From Trametopsis cervina (taxonomy: Eukaryota; Basidiomycota; Agaricomycetes; Polyporales; Irpicaceae): a stretch of DNA of 64,000 bases. Numbering within the stretch: position 1 is the first letter of the stretch; each line of letters begins with the position of its first letter. Of the stretch, positions 1-10,499 are shown one piece after another. The position numbers and the translations under genes were made by a program. The stretch covers positions 32,715-96,714 of the forward strand of contig MU278387.1 in the NCBI GenBank assembly GCA_022385755.1, in the 5' to 3' direction. The notes beneath the pieces were generated by a model. It saw only the letters and a program-made list of their open reading frames with translations. It had not been told where the DNA came from and did not search any database.

Positions 1-640
1 AGTGAACCTCAGCAGAGTGACCTGCGTTGCTGCATCACAAAGGCGTCTCACCTCGTTTGAGCCCTTTCCAGCCCAGTCACACATCTGGTACGACAGCGGA
101 GCCGATGTCTTTCGTGAGTACACACCAAGCCATTCTGTCGCGTCGGACACGGCTGAACGATTCACAGACCGTGTGCCGACCCTCCTCATCAATCGTCGGT
201 CGGCCGTCAATCGCCAACCACCAACCCCCTCATCAACCGTCAACCGTCAACCCCGTTGCTCGGTCGCGAGCTTGAATCCAGGCACGCAAAGGTGCGTGCA
301 AGGCGTGTTGATTCGATATGGTGACGACTGACGATTTGCGCGCGGTTGCTATATTCCCGCTTAGAGGGCAGCACGCTCCCTCCCCGACACACGCTTGGGG
401 ATTCTTGTGCACGACAGGGGGAATCAAGTGGGTGCGGCATCCGTCGTCTACTCACACGGACTGCGTTGTCGTTTGTGCACAGACGGTCCATTGGCGAGAG
501 GAGACGGATGGACCGCGTCCTCGATCCTTGCACTCGGTCTGCGCGGCAGGGGAAGGGTCGCACACACTCAGGGCAGCCAGACGGTGGCATCGTGCAGTCA
601 CACAGTTAGGCAGCCGTGGTGAATCAGCCTATAGCTAGTA
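1..640. other. No gene recognised
   Basis: All six frames hold only short overlapping open frames without a recognisable domain, a plausible intron chain or a strong start context. The stretch has ordinary mixed composition and contains a short run of GTCAATC/CAACCGTCAACC-like direct repeats around 205-255. I cannot assign a function. It could be intergenic DNA or the edge of an older repeat. Confidence 0.5.
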
Positions 641-940
641 GTAAGAGAAGCATGTAGTATATAGAACAATGCATTACCTGTTTACTAATGATCGTTAAGA
701 CTGATTACTGATTTCTAAGTTCTTCAACACTATAAGTAATCCTTTCTAATAATCTACTATCATGTATAAATAAGACTACTAAGTAATTTAATAACTCTTT
801 CTAGCCCTAAAATAGTAAAAGCTCCGTCAGACACCTTTCTAAGTAGGGTTATTGCCCCTAATGCCCTATTGCCCCTATATAACACTATCATAGTGCTATA
901 TAGACCTATATAGGGTAGATGATTTTTCCAGATGGAACTG
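641..940. repeat. AT-rich island with hairpin
   Basis: This stretch is sharply more AT-rich than its surroundings, with many TA, TAAT and CTAT words and no coding signal. It contains a near-perfect inverted repeat (arms 876-888 and 890-902, one mismatch, one-base loop) and a CCTATATAGG palindrome just after it. Such islands are common in decayed transposable elements, and this one ends just before the promoter of the first kinase-like gene. Element class and target-site duplication could not be determined. Confidence 0.5.
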
Positions 941-948
941 TGCACTCG

Positions 949-954
949 CACGTG
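949..954 (+). promoter_or_regulatory. CACGTG box upstream of kinase-like gene 1
   Basis: A CACGTG palindrome (E-box/Cbf1-type core) lies 73 bp before the ATG at 1028, followed by ATTAATCAACAAT. The same hexamer occurs at 73, 73 and 74 bp from the ATG in the other three copies. The fixed spacing suggests a retained promoter element; binding by a bHLH factor is inferred from the motif. Confidence 0.5.
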
Positions 955-1027
955 ATTAATCAACAATCGATATTGTACGTGCATCCTCGTGTACAGTACT
1001 TCTGTCCACCACCTTCGCAGTGCCTAG

Positions 1028-2361
1028 ATGACTTATGATGAATACGGTTTATACCAATGGTCCGAGGAGGAGCTACAAGTCCCCATAAGCCGACACTGGA
1101 AGCTACATAGAGATCGTATAGTTCGTCACCATCCTGCCCATGTTGGACTGTACTGATAGCGTGGATGCGGACAGGATTTATTGAAACGCGTACGGACATA
1201 TCGCGATGAATATGGAACACTGCTCGCGCTGAAGTCTGCCAACAATGACGACGAGAAGTTTGCCAGTATAGAATTCCGTGTTCTGCGACGTCTGCTGGCT
1301 ATCTCGTCCAGCCGTAACCACACAATCCCGGCAGAAATCATCCCATGCAGCGAGACCAGTATCATTGTAATGCCATGTCTGCGTGAGGCTATAGTCATGT
1401 CATGGGATTCATTGGACACTCTGACAGATGTTATCTGGCAAGTGCTACAAGTAAGTGAGCCCCCATCCGTGTCAATCCAATGCTCATCAAAGTTCAGGGC
1501 CTTGAGTTCATGCACGAGAATGGGATAGCTCATTTTGCAAGTACATGCATTTATAATGCCAACTTATGCTCTCTGAACTCTGTGCAGGACGTCCACATAG
1601 ATAACCTGGTGGTCTGCTGCAAGCCATCACTTCCAACATCTCTATTCCCAGTAGACGAGTCAAAATGCTATTTTATTGATTTTGGCAGCTCGAAAGAACT
1701 TCCTCCGCCACAAAGAGGGGGCCACGGAGACATTTATATTCCCTTCCTGCCGTACGGAGGTCATTACGACCCTCCCGAAGGTAGGGAGAGAGTCAATCCC
1801 TATGCGTATGATATATACTCCACGGGACAAACTGCTCTGTACATGTGCAAGGTAAGCCTTACATGTCACATTCAACGGATATTTGACGGTGCTCTGACCA
1901 CTCATACAGATGGCAAGCTTGGATGCCCAGCATGTAGAGTGCAAGGAGCGTTTCTGTGTCCCCCCAGCATTACGGGAGTTTTGTAGAATCCTGGCAAACG
2001 AGGATACTAGAATGCGCCCTACTGCATCTCAGTCGATCACTCTTCTTCAAATTGCATCGCGCTGGAACAAGATGACACAATGGCTTTATTGGTTTGCACC
2101 TTATCATGTTGCGTGAGTTTTTGGGTTTACTTCACGCGTGTTTCGATATGTATGTTCAACACCTCTGAGGGCAGGGACGGGGTCAATTTATTTGGCTGGC
2201 GATATATAATCTGGCTGGTATATTCGATGAAGCAGCGAACTCGCAACCGACAAATGGTCCGCCGGATGCAGCGCGTCCAAGTCCCGTACATCTATCGACT
2301 TATCTTTTTCACATGTTCAGCATTATTCCACTCTATTCTACCTCTCTACCTACGTCGTTAG
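1028..2361 (+). CDS. Protein-kinase-like family protein, copy 1
   Basis: I read six exons: 1028-1120, 1175-1450, 1498-1536, 1588-1851, 1910-2112 and 2175-2361, giving about 353 residues. Kinase marks are the beta-3 lysine in GTLLALKS, the catalytic loop HFDVHIDN (Asp with Asn five residues later) and the DFG of YFIDFGSS. A glycine-rich loop is not evident and the N-lobe is short. The intron at 1537-1587 splits the catalytic loop between HF and D, and here it starts with GCAAGT, not GTAAGT as in the other copies. Exon 6 is inferred from a GTGAGT donor and from an open frame kept in all four copies; without it, translation stops at 2116 (292 aa). The last exon encodes a hydrophobic segment that could anchor the protein in a membrane. 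Substrate is unknown. The family resembles the expanded fungus-specific kinases of basidiomycetes. Confidence 0.8.
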
Positions 2362-2399
2362 CCTAATATGTAATAGATCTAATGAACACATATTTGCTT

Positions 2400-2760
2400 C
2401 GCATACGGTTTCACGCACCGTGACACCTCGGGCACAATGTTGGGTCGCAGCGCTGTAGCGTAGCAGCGAGTAGCCTGTTCGCCTTTGCTTCTTGCATCAT
2501 TGTCCACGGCTGATTCGCGTTCAGTTTGAAAGCCTTCGCGATCGCAGACAACTCAATCGTGTGGTGCTCTGCACCTGCTTTCTGTGATGAACCATAGTGA
2601 AGGTTGTATAGCGACCTCAACCCACAAGCACGACCATCCCGTCTGGCCAGATCATTCTCTTCAGCGAGTCCGTAGGTGATTAGCAGGTGAACAGACCGCC
2701 CATTCCTGCTTCTTACACCTTTGCTCACAGCTGATCTACATTCCTTGATGTAGGAGCAAA
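2400..2760 (-). repeat. Inverted fragment of the tandem-module repeat
   Basis: Read on the minus strand, this stretch matches the modules at 14.6-15.0 kb and 23.4-23.6 kb. It shares the core ATTGAGTTGTCTGC followed by GATCGCGAAGG, then AATCAGCCGTGGACAATGAT and an AGAAGCAAAGGC run. It lies directly 3' of kinase gene 1, and the linker at 2400-2450 also occurs 3' of kinase copies 2 and 3. The open frame across it (2728-2411) is a property of the repeat and is not treated as a gene. Confidence 0.7.
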
Positions 2761-2920
2761 TCGTATTCTGCGAGAGATCCTGGCACGACTGACCCTAAGT
2801 ATCAAGCGGGCCTGTCGGAAGGATAGACTATACCCAAGTTCGGGGGAATACTGTCCAACATTTCGGGGCAGTAACCCAAAAATGTACATAAAATGAAACT
2901 GTCTGTGATACCATCCTTGC

Positions 2921-3721
2921 CTAAAGCACCCCGGGAATGAGCCTGTACGGTACGTTCTTCGCCCATTTGACCCACTCGCCCTTAAAGTGTTCCTTCAAAA
3001 CCTGATCTTCGAGATCGCACCGTCCCCAGAAGCTCGACATCAGCAACACCTGCCAGCCAACGTGCGCCATCGCCAGGCACCTCCATACTCCGAAGCTGAA
3101 ACCAACTTGACCCCACCAGCTCCCGCGTCCGTATGTAAGCATCGCTGCGCCGATCATGAGAGCATAGTAACCCGTGTATGACGGGTGTCGGACGTATGCG
3201 TACGGTCCACTCTGGACGAGCTTGTGGCCGTCCTTGACGGAGAGCTCGAAGGTGAAGGCCTTGGCGAGGGTGCGGTAGCACCACATCCGTAGCAGGGCGC
3301 CACCGACGGCGAGGCCGCAACCAACGACGCTCTCGGGAGAGATAAAGAGGTTGAGGTTACTTGCACCGATGAGGCCTCGGAGGTGTTTCATGACAGGGAC
3401 AAGCGGGGCAAGGTGTAACTGGGTGGCGTATTCGTCCAGAGGGAGATGTGTTGCTGCAACGGCGACAACTTCTATCAGGGCCGTACTGTAGAACAAGCCC
3501 TGAGTCGAGATATTTCAAGGTCAGCTGGTATTTAGAAGGGCTGTGGCGAGGGGGCATACCTTCCAAATCTTCGCCATCCAATAGACGGATAACGGCATGG
3601 TGTCGGTGTGCTTCTTCACCTCCTCCTTCGGTGGCGGAGGGTTCGGTGGCGTGAGGGCGACATTGTACGCCCAGCACTCGGCTACAATCATGACGGTACG
3701 GGATAGGACTGTCCACGACAT
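2921..3721 (-). CDS. Isoprenylcysteine carboxyl methyltransferase (Ste14/ICMT family)
   Basis: Two exons, 3721-3560 and 3499-2921, are joined across a 60-nt intron and give about 246 residues, near the usual family length. ICMT methylates the C-terminal prenylcysteine of CaaX proteins such as Ras and mating pheromones at the ER membrane, using S-adenosylmethionine. The C-terminal half carries the hallmark GPYAYVRHPSYTGYY followed by hydrophobic helices and a final acidic-basic stretch (LEDQVLKEHF). The N-terminal half has hydrophobic segments and a PPNPPPPKEE linker after the first helix. The start at 3721 is the first ATG of an exon that splices in frame. Basidiomycetes often have several ICMT paralogues, so this may not be the main Ste14 orthologue. 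Confidence 0.88.
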
Positions 3722-5452
3722 GGTGGGAGGGTGTTCAGTGAGATGGATAAAAACGAATGTAGCTCTTTAGCTGCTGCAAGAAAATAATCCCAAGAGAGGA
3801 GCTTTATATGTGGCGTACCACATAATTGCGACGGACGAGACCCACTATACTACTGATGCCCCCGCTACAGAAGAGCCACAAAACGGGGGCTAGTACGAGA
3901 AGATTGTCATATCGCACAAGCGACATCAGGAAGCACACGTCCCTGGTTCGTATCAGTGACACGAATATATTCGAATGCTCGGCAGTATCACGGTGTGCGA
4001 CGTTTGAACGTGCGGAGACCTGCAAACGACATTCCGTTGCCAAAGGACTGGATGGACTTAGTGAATGCGTACTAGTATGAGAAGGCAAGGGTGAGGATGA
4101 CGCGGACATCCGTGCCTCTGGGGGCATGTTTTCTGGGCATGGGGATCTTGTGCACGTAGGAGGATGTTGAATAACATTTCCGGGTATCCAGCGTTGCACA
4201 ATTTTCAACTGTGCTTACTGGGACATGCCATTCGTTGTAACGTTTCAACGCTCACGTCATCAGGTTTCTCGCCTATAACGTATGCGTTGCCGTGCTGACA
4301 GTGCCATTAGTCTAGAATATCGATGAGTGGGTAGGAAGATTTCAGCGAAACAGTCCACCAATTATGGCAAACATACCGTAGGCTTGGGCACGATTTCGAA
4401 GTACAGTTCGTTCCTTTGGAGGAGGTTCAAGGGAGAATACAAACGGCGCCGGATCGCCGGACCCAGATGCAATTCGAGCTGCTGACCCGATCAAGTGTTT
4501 CCCCCGGTTTCTCCCAACTTTGAACGAGCGCCTCTCTGACCATTACAACTTCAACTTCGACCATGCAAACTCGTAATCCGCCCTGTCAATGAGAGACTAC
4601 CTACGTGAATAGACACGGCTTATGGAGCTACGCCACACATTGGTCGCCATGTAGAGAATACCGGAGACTGTCAAATTTAACCGTGTGCGTCGTGCGCGAA
4701 ATCAGAGAGCGACTAGCTTTTACAGTAGCTTAGCAGCGCTGTCAGCCAACTCACGGCAGTCTCACGGCATTACGTCTGGAAGACACTCCCAATCTCGAGC
4801 TGGTCGGCCTGCACAAAGCTTCCCGAGGCGGCTTCCAGGGTCTCCGAGGTGGAACCGGTGCGGCGTATCGCACCTGCAGCCTCAGAAATGTTTTCCATGC
4901 TCTACGAGCGGTGGGGATTGGGACCGGGCCACCTGAAGGCAGAGATGTAAGTACCAGCAGTCATACGTGGACGCCGCTTTCACAAAGCAGAGTTAATTTC
5001 TTAGATGAGAGGCTGCATGTAGCTTATGTCATGAAGCTAACGAAAACAATCAACTAGTGAATGCTCATCTTGGTTGATTGAGTGATAAGATAGAAGACGA
5101 CTTCGATACCCCAGGACGTTGAGAATCATCGATAATAAGGAGTTGTTGAGGCGAAGTCACGACACTCGCTGCCACGGGTGCACACATTGGTAATCCCGAT
5201 GAATTGAGGTCCAACAGAGATGTGGTGCGGATGAAACATATCAGAGAGCCCAACGGCTCAAGGTCGTTGAAGGTATGTCTGCTGTATATGTCACCTATCC
5301 AAAGTGCGATTACTGGAGCTGACCGTAGCCGAGTGGGGCTGACAAGCATATGACGCGCTGTAGTATAAAGGCAAAACAATGGAGAGACGAGATGGCCAAC
5401 GAACAGCGGCTCTTGCAAGTACTTTCCCAACACCCCAGCTCATTGTGCAAAA
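3722..5452. other. Intergenic region, no gene recognised
   Basis: About 1.7 kb separates the methyltransferase start (minus strand) and the glutathione transferase start (plus strand), so both promoters should lie here. Short open frames such as 4208-3804 and 5433-5065 on the minus strand show no domain or splice structure. No repeat, tRNA or other feature was seen. Confidence 0.5.
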
Positions 5453-6273
5453 ATGTCCGCACCCATTATCATCCTCTACGATATCCCGCGCAGGGACGAG
5501 TTCAGCGAAAAGGCGTGGTCACCAAACGTGTTCAAAGTCCGGTAGGACACAAATCATCTTCTCCGGCGGACCGGGGCTCACGGTTTCGCAAATGCAGATA
5601 CGCCCTGAACATCAAGGGCATCCCGTATACTACCGTGTGGAAGGAGTATCCCGAAGTCGAGCCCATCTGCAAGGAGCTCGGCATTCCTCCCACAGGGACG
5701 AAGCCAGACGGCAGCGACTTTTACACGTTCCCTGCTATTCAGGACACGCGTACGAAGACGTTTGTTGGTGACTCGTACGCCGTGATCAAGTATCTCGACT
5801 CCGCCTTCCCCGACACTCCTCCGCTCATCCAACCGGGGAGTGATGCGCTACACGCCGCCTTCACTCAGCGCGTTTTCAGGGCCGTCGGCTTCCCGATTTT
5901 TAAGATCTGCGCCGGACGTCTTTCCCGCCAATTAAACCCTCCGAGCGAGGCGTACTTCAAGGTCGCGAAGGCACAGCAGCTGGGGACAGATGACTTCGAT
6001 TCATTGAACACCGCCGAGTCGTTTGAGGCGTTGGAGAAGGGGTTGGCCGACATCAAATCACTCCTTGACGCAAATACCGACGCGAAGACCGTCTCGGTTA
6101 CCGGTATGCCAGGCACGTATACATTCAGCGATGTCATGCTTGCCGCAGCTGCCAACTGGTTGAGGACGGTCGCCGGTGAGGACTCGGAGGACTGGAAGAA
6201 GGCTGTTGCATTGCATGACGGATTCTTGGGCAAGTTTATGGAGAACTACAAGCATTTCCAGCAGATCGTGTAA
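5453..6273 (+). CDS. Glutathione S-transferase, fungal etherase/FuA-like
   Basis: Two exons, 5453-5541 and 5598-6273, splice in phase (CG|A gives the Arg of KVRYALN) to give 254 residues. The N-terminal thioredoxin-like domain (about residues 1-105) has ILYDIPRRDEFSEKAWSPN, the RYALNIKGIPYTTVW strand-helix unit and GDSYAVIKYLD, the glutathione-binding segment with an ES/DS-type acid-serine pair. An all-helical C-terminal domain follows. This pattern matches the basidiomycete FuA and LigE/etherase-like classes, cytosolic enzymes expanded in wood-decay fungi and linked to handling lignin-derived and extractive compounds. Whether this one is catalytic or mainly ligand-binding cannot be told from sequence. 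The longer open frame starting at 5350 runs through the intron and is not preferred. Confidence 0.88.
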
Positions 6274-9200
6274 TGTACTAAATTAGCATATATTGTCGTC
6301 GATGAGGCGTACGGTTGAAACATAAGAATTACAAACACTAATTGTGTTTTCAATTACGATTTAAAATCGGACGGCGAGAAATGCCTTCTGCACATGTGTA
6401 TGTGATCAAGTTCGGGGCCATCGGCGTGCAGCCCATTCCCGCCATGAAACAGCGCAACAGGCAGCGGACGGAGAACACGGGCTGGCTAAAGACAGAGACG
6501 ACGCTGAAACTGCTTCTCGAAGAGGCCGGCTCCGTTGATCTCGAGGTTGCTACGATCTGTATGAAATTATGGTAAGCTTAAGCTTTACAGTAACCCATCG
6601 CGTTCCATCGAAAAGTCCTCACTGGCATTCTCCACCAGCGTCCGGAAGTCTGCGTACATCACTGGGCAATTTCACTTATTCTTCAAAAGGGTTCTCATTA
6701 ACGAACATAGTACCCGAGCTGAAAGCGATTACAAGTACTGCTGAAGAAGTCGTCAATTGCCTTCTAGTGCGAGCTATTCTAGGTTACTCATCATAAGATA
6801 ACGGTCATACGCACTGCATACATGCACTTTTGTCACTACCTGTGATGTCAAGCGTTGATCCCTATATGCATATGCGTATATGAGAATAAGCTCGAGGAAA
6901 GACAAAGTGGTATGTACGCAGCACACTTACACCGTCATCCATAGCATCATCAACAGATATCTGGCATATATACGATGCACCACACAACAACTCCCCGTTA
7001 CACGACCAATGAGACTACTTGACACGATAAACTAACCGTTTGTTATTGGCCATACCAGAACGTCGCGAACGAACATGAACAAGCCAGAACCATTATCACA
7101 GGTGCCCGTCCAGCCGCAGCGAAAACACCGAAAGAGATGAGGGGTGTAGCACAACCATGCTACGGTTCTACTGCATGCCCACATCACCGCCGATTCCGCG
7201 CAGCAGCGTCAGATCACCCCTCCATACGTACCCAACGCGCTGTCTTGTCGTAGGTCAACGAGCGTAGGGTGCTGTTGCGCCGTCTTGGACTCGGGCGCGG
7301 TGATATCATACAGCACTGCGCCGGAACGATCAGCGTGAGCGACGTACGAGGTGCGATCCTGAAACGTATACGTACAGTACGAGAGATACGCCGTTGCGTC
7401 GTGGTGTGGCTCGGAGGATTGGTAAGAGGCTGTGTGTGCTGGCGCCGCGCTTGGAGTCCGAAGAATGAAGGGCGTAGAGGCGGTGCGCTCGGGCATCCGA
7501 GGGTAGTGTCGTCACGGTGTATCGGAATGGGATGAGAGAGCGTAGATGTGAAGCTCCGGATAGCATAGATGGTGTATTTCGACGGAGGCTCGTCGTCGAC
7601 GGTGATGCCTCGTCTCGGTGTCCAATGCATGCCAGAATAGAGCACTACAGTAGCTACGAAGCGTATGCGTGCACAACCAACCATCGAACACCACGCCGCA
7701 ACGCAGGCTGCACGACTGAGACTGAGAGAAGGTGCACCGGGAGCATCATGTCGAAGATGTGGGATAAGGACAAGGAAGAAAGTGCCGTGTGAGGAGAAGA
7801 AGTAGATAGTGTATTATGCATTGCAGATAGGGTGGGGATAGCCGTTCGCGCAAACGTCACCGTTCACCGAATATCCCCAAGGAAAAAGCAAAGCGGAGTG
7901 CCAGAGCGATCCTCATTTGGGTCCGAGATTATCGATAGCAGGTCCTCGTACCCGGATATCCGAGTCTTGAAGTGCGAGGCGCCGAGGGACGAGAGTGCGC
8001 TGTAGCAGATACGAAAATGTCGGCACATGAACGACCCTCGGATGTTCGCCAGGTCAATGTACATCACAGAGAGAGAGCCCAGCCGTTACCCCGCATTACC
8101 AAACCAGTCTCATGAGCTACCCCGCATACGTAAAACCAACACGGAGCGTCCCCACCGCATACAGTATGTCAGCCGTGCGAAGCCAGGTCGAACGACCTCG
8201 GAGAGTCGCCCCGCGCATGCTCGCGAACGCCGTCGACATAAAGGGCTCGCACGCGCGGGAAAGCGCACCCGGTCGCCGCGAATGGTAACCAGGGGTTACT
8301 CTCCCCGTGTTTGCGTCGATCACGATCGATACATTCTGAATGCGAGAATGCGGGGAACGAAGGCGAAGCCTGCGAAGGATGCGCAGGGGTTGAATTGGGA
8401 GCAGAAATCATATGCGCGATGGGGATGTAGGCACGTACGTACGTACCGGAAAACACTGGGAGAGTTTCGGTTTCGTCCTTCATTTTATCGCTCGCCAGAG
8501 AGGGCTCGGACGTGCGAGCCGGACGGTCAGCTGCACACATTGTCGCAGCTTTACCCTTGGCAAGTCGGAGCGCCGACGGTCGCGGGCTTGCTGCACCCTG
8601 GGCAGGCAAACACTCCGTGCGAGTGCTGGATACGGGGATGCAGTGTTGTGTTGTGGAGCGGCGAGCACGAATACCGTGCGTTCCCAGTCGCAGCGGCCAT
8701 TCGGGCCTGTGTTCGTCTCCTCTGTCCAACTCCGTGTGCCGTTTCGCGATTCGTGCGGTCACCGGATTCCCAGAGCTGCCGGAGCGGATCGCGGAGTCTG
8801 TCGTGCTGAGACTGATAGGGACGGCCCTGGTTATCGATGTGTAGGATTGTGCTAAAGAGCGAGCTAAGACGGACGGGTGGGAAGCGCACGGGATGTCCCA
8901 TGACCGTGTTGCGTCGGCGAAGATTCGCAGACACGTCTTGTTCGGCCCTGAGGTCGCGTGGCGCACGCGTGGGGGTGTTTTATACTGTATTGTAAATGTG
9001 CTGTGCGAGGGCTACGCTACGGCGGTGTATTGCATTGGAGTGTAGGGGCATGAATGGGCGTATACGCTCTTCCTGAAGGCGATTCCGTGCCAAGGCCAAG
9101 CGACACGCGTCGTGCTTGAGGCCGCGTATTTGCATATCGCAGCGGTGAATGGAACGCAATGCAATTGAACGGTGCTGGGTGCTCGCTGGGGCAAACTCTG

Positions 9201-10499
9201 ACTGTGCGCACAGCGCGGAGGATTGAGGATTGAACGTTATCGGGAGGGGAAAAGATCGATGGCGTCGCTACTGCCTCCGCGTCCGTGTATGAGGGGAGCT
9301 GCCAACCTAACGTCGGAGAGTGATAACCGGGTCTTGCAAGAGAATCGTAGCTGCAAGGGGATGACAGGAGAGTTTGGTTTGCAAAGGCGGCGAACCTTGT
9401 TCTTGTTCGGTATTGGGAAGAGGAGGCTTCGACGGAAGTGCCATCCAAGGGCAGTACTGCACTGTAGGAACCGACCAATCAACCATGCTTGCGCGGGAGC
9501 TATGGGTGACTGTATTGAGGGCTAGTGCTAGGAACATTGATTGGTGATTGGTGTGCTTGTGGCTCGCGTGGGTGCGAACCGGAGAGCTGACCAGGCCTGG
9601 TTTGGACATGGGCTGCGAATGCGAATCTTCCTTCGTGCGTGAGTGTGTAGGCTGGCCACTGGGTCTGTGTGGGGAAGGACGGTGAGCGAACGCGAACGCA
9701 CGCAAAACTATTTTCCTGGCTAGCTTACCTCAGTCTCTTACTGACTCCACTCTTCTCTCGTTTGCGTTTGTCCTGGCCCGGGTTTCCTGGTGTTCTTGCG
9801 CATTTGCCGTGAGTGAGTGATTGGCAGAGACGAACGAACTCTATCCGCCTGCGTGAAATTCGTGTGCTGTAGACACCGTCCGTCCGTCACCAAGGGCCCT
9901 GCCACCCACTCAGCGCCGGGCGGTTTGTGTAGCATGGTCGGATGTCCAGCCGGCAGTTCTCTGTGTGACCGCAGCTCCGTGTGTCGTTACTTGGTATGCA
10001 CGGCACAGACGGTGGTGGTGGTCGCTGACTGGCGTGCCAATTGTCGACGCGACCTCGCTTAGGAGCTCTTTTGTCGTCGAGAGCAGTGACGACGGCGAGG
10101 GCGGGACGCGACGGAGCGCATGGCAGTGCGGGGCCGGTGTGCCGAGGCGATCTGATTGGGCGATCTGAGCTCAGACGCTCTCAGTGATGATGGCGCCGAC
10201 TCGGAAGGCCGGGAAGATGCGAAGGTTGCGAGTGGCAGGCAGCGCGTTTTTATTTTATTTTTCTTTTGCGTTTCTCTCGCGCTCTGCCATCTGCTGCCTT
10301 GCCCCGCCTGCAACACACCCACACACACAACTGCCTCAAGATGGATCTCATACACTCTCTCTGACACGCGCCCTCTGTGCTTGCCTCACCCGTTCCACCT
10401 CATATACCCCTCTCGACGCCCCTACCACACCTCCTCACCACTGCACGCACGCAGATAGTCCTCCCTCCTCCTCACGCACGCACGCTTACACATACCGCC
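6274..10499. other. Long gene-poor stretch; possible minus-strand exons at 7209-7694
   Basis: No gene is confidently supported in about 4.2 kb. On the minus strand, 7684-7500 and 7496-7209 contain protein-like frames (for example VDDEPPSKYTIYAIRSF and AYLSYCTYTFQDRTSYV) in different phases. An intron joining them could make a small conserved hypothetical protein, but I could not find a convincing splice pair. The long overlapping frames at 8027-8809 (+) and 8966-8169 (-) lie in GC-rich DNA and look like composition artefacts. The segment 10240-10500 is strongly pyrimidine-rich, as is common before basidiomycete start codons, and probably includes the promoter and leader of the next gene. Confidence 0.4.

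Noticed and set aside
5350..5597. Longer unspliced start for the glutathione transferase
   Set aside because: The frame from 5350 passes through the intron and lacks the LYDIPRRDEF N-terminus; the spliced ATG at 5453 restores the full thioredoxin fold.
8027..8966. Two long overlapping open frames on opposite strands (260 and 265 codons)
   Set aside because: Both lie in GC-rich DNA, overlap other frames, are rich in Arg/Ser/Pro without a domain, and lack promoter-like or splice evidence. They are most likely composition artefacts.
10310..10335. CA/ACAC simple repeat near the leader of the 10.5-kb gene
   Set aside because: Too short and imperfect to call a microsatellite locus of note; it is part of a pyrimidine-rich leader.
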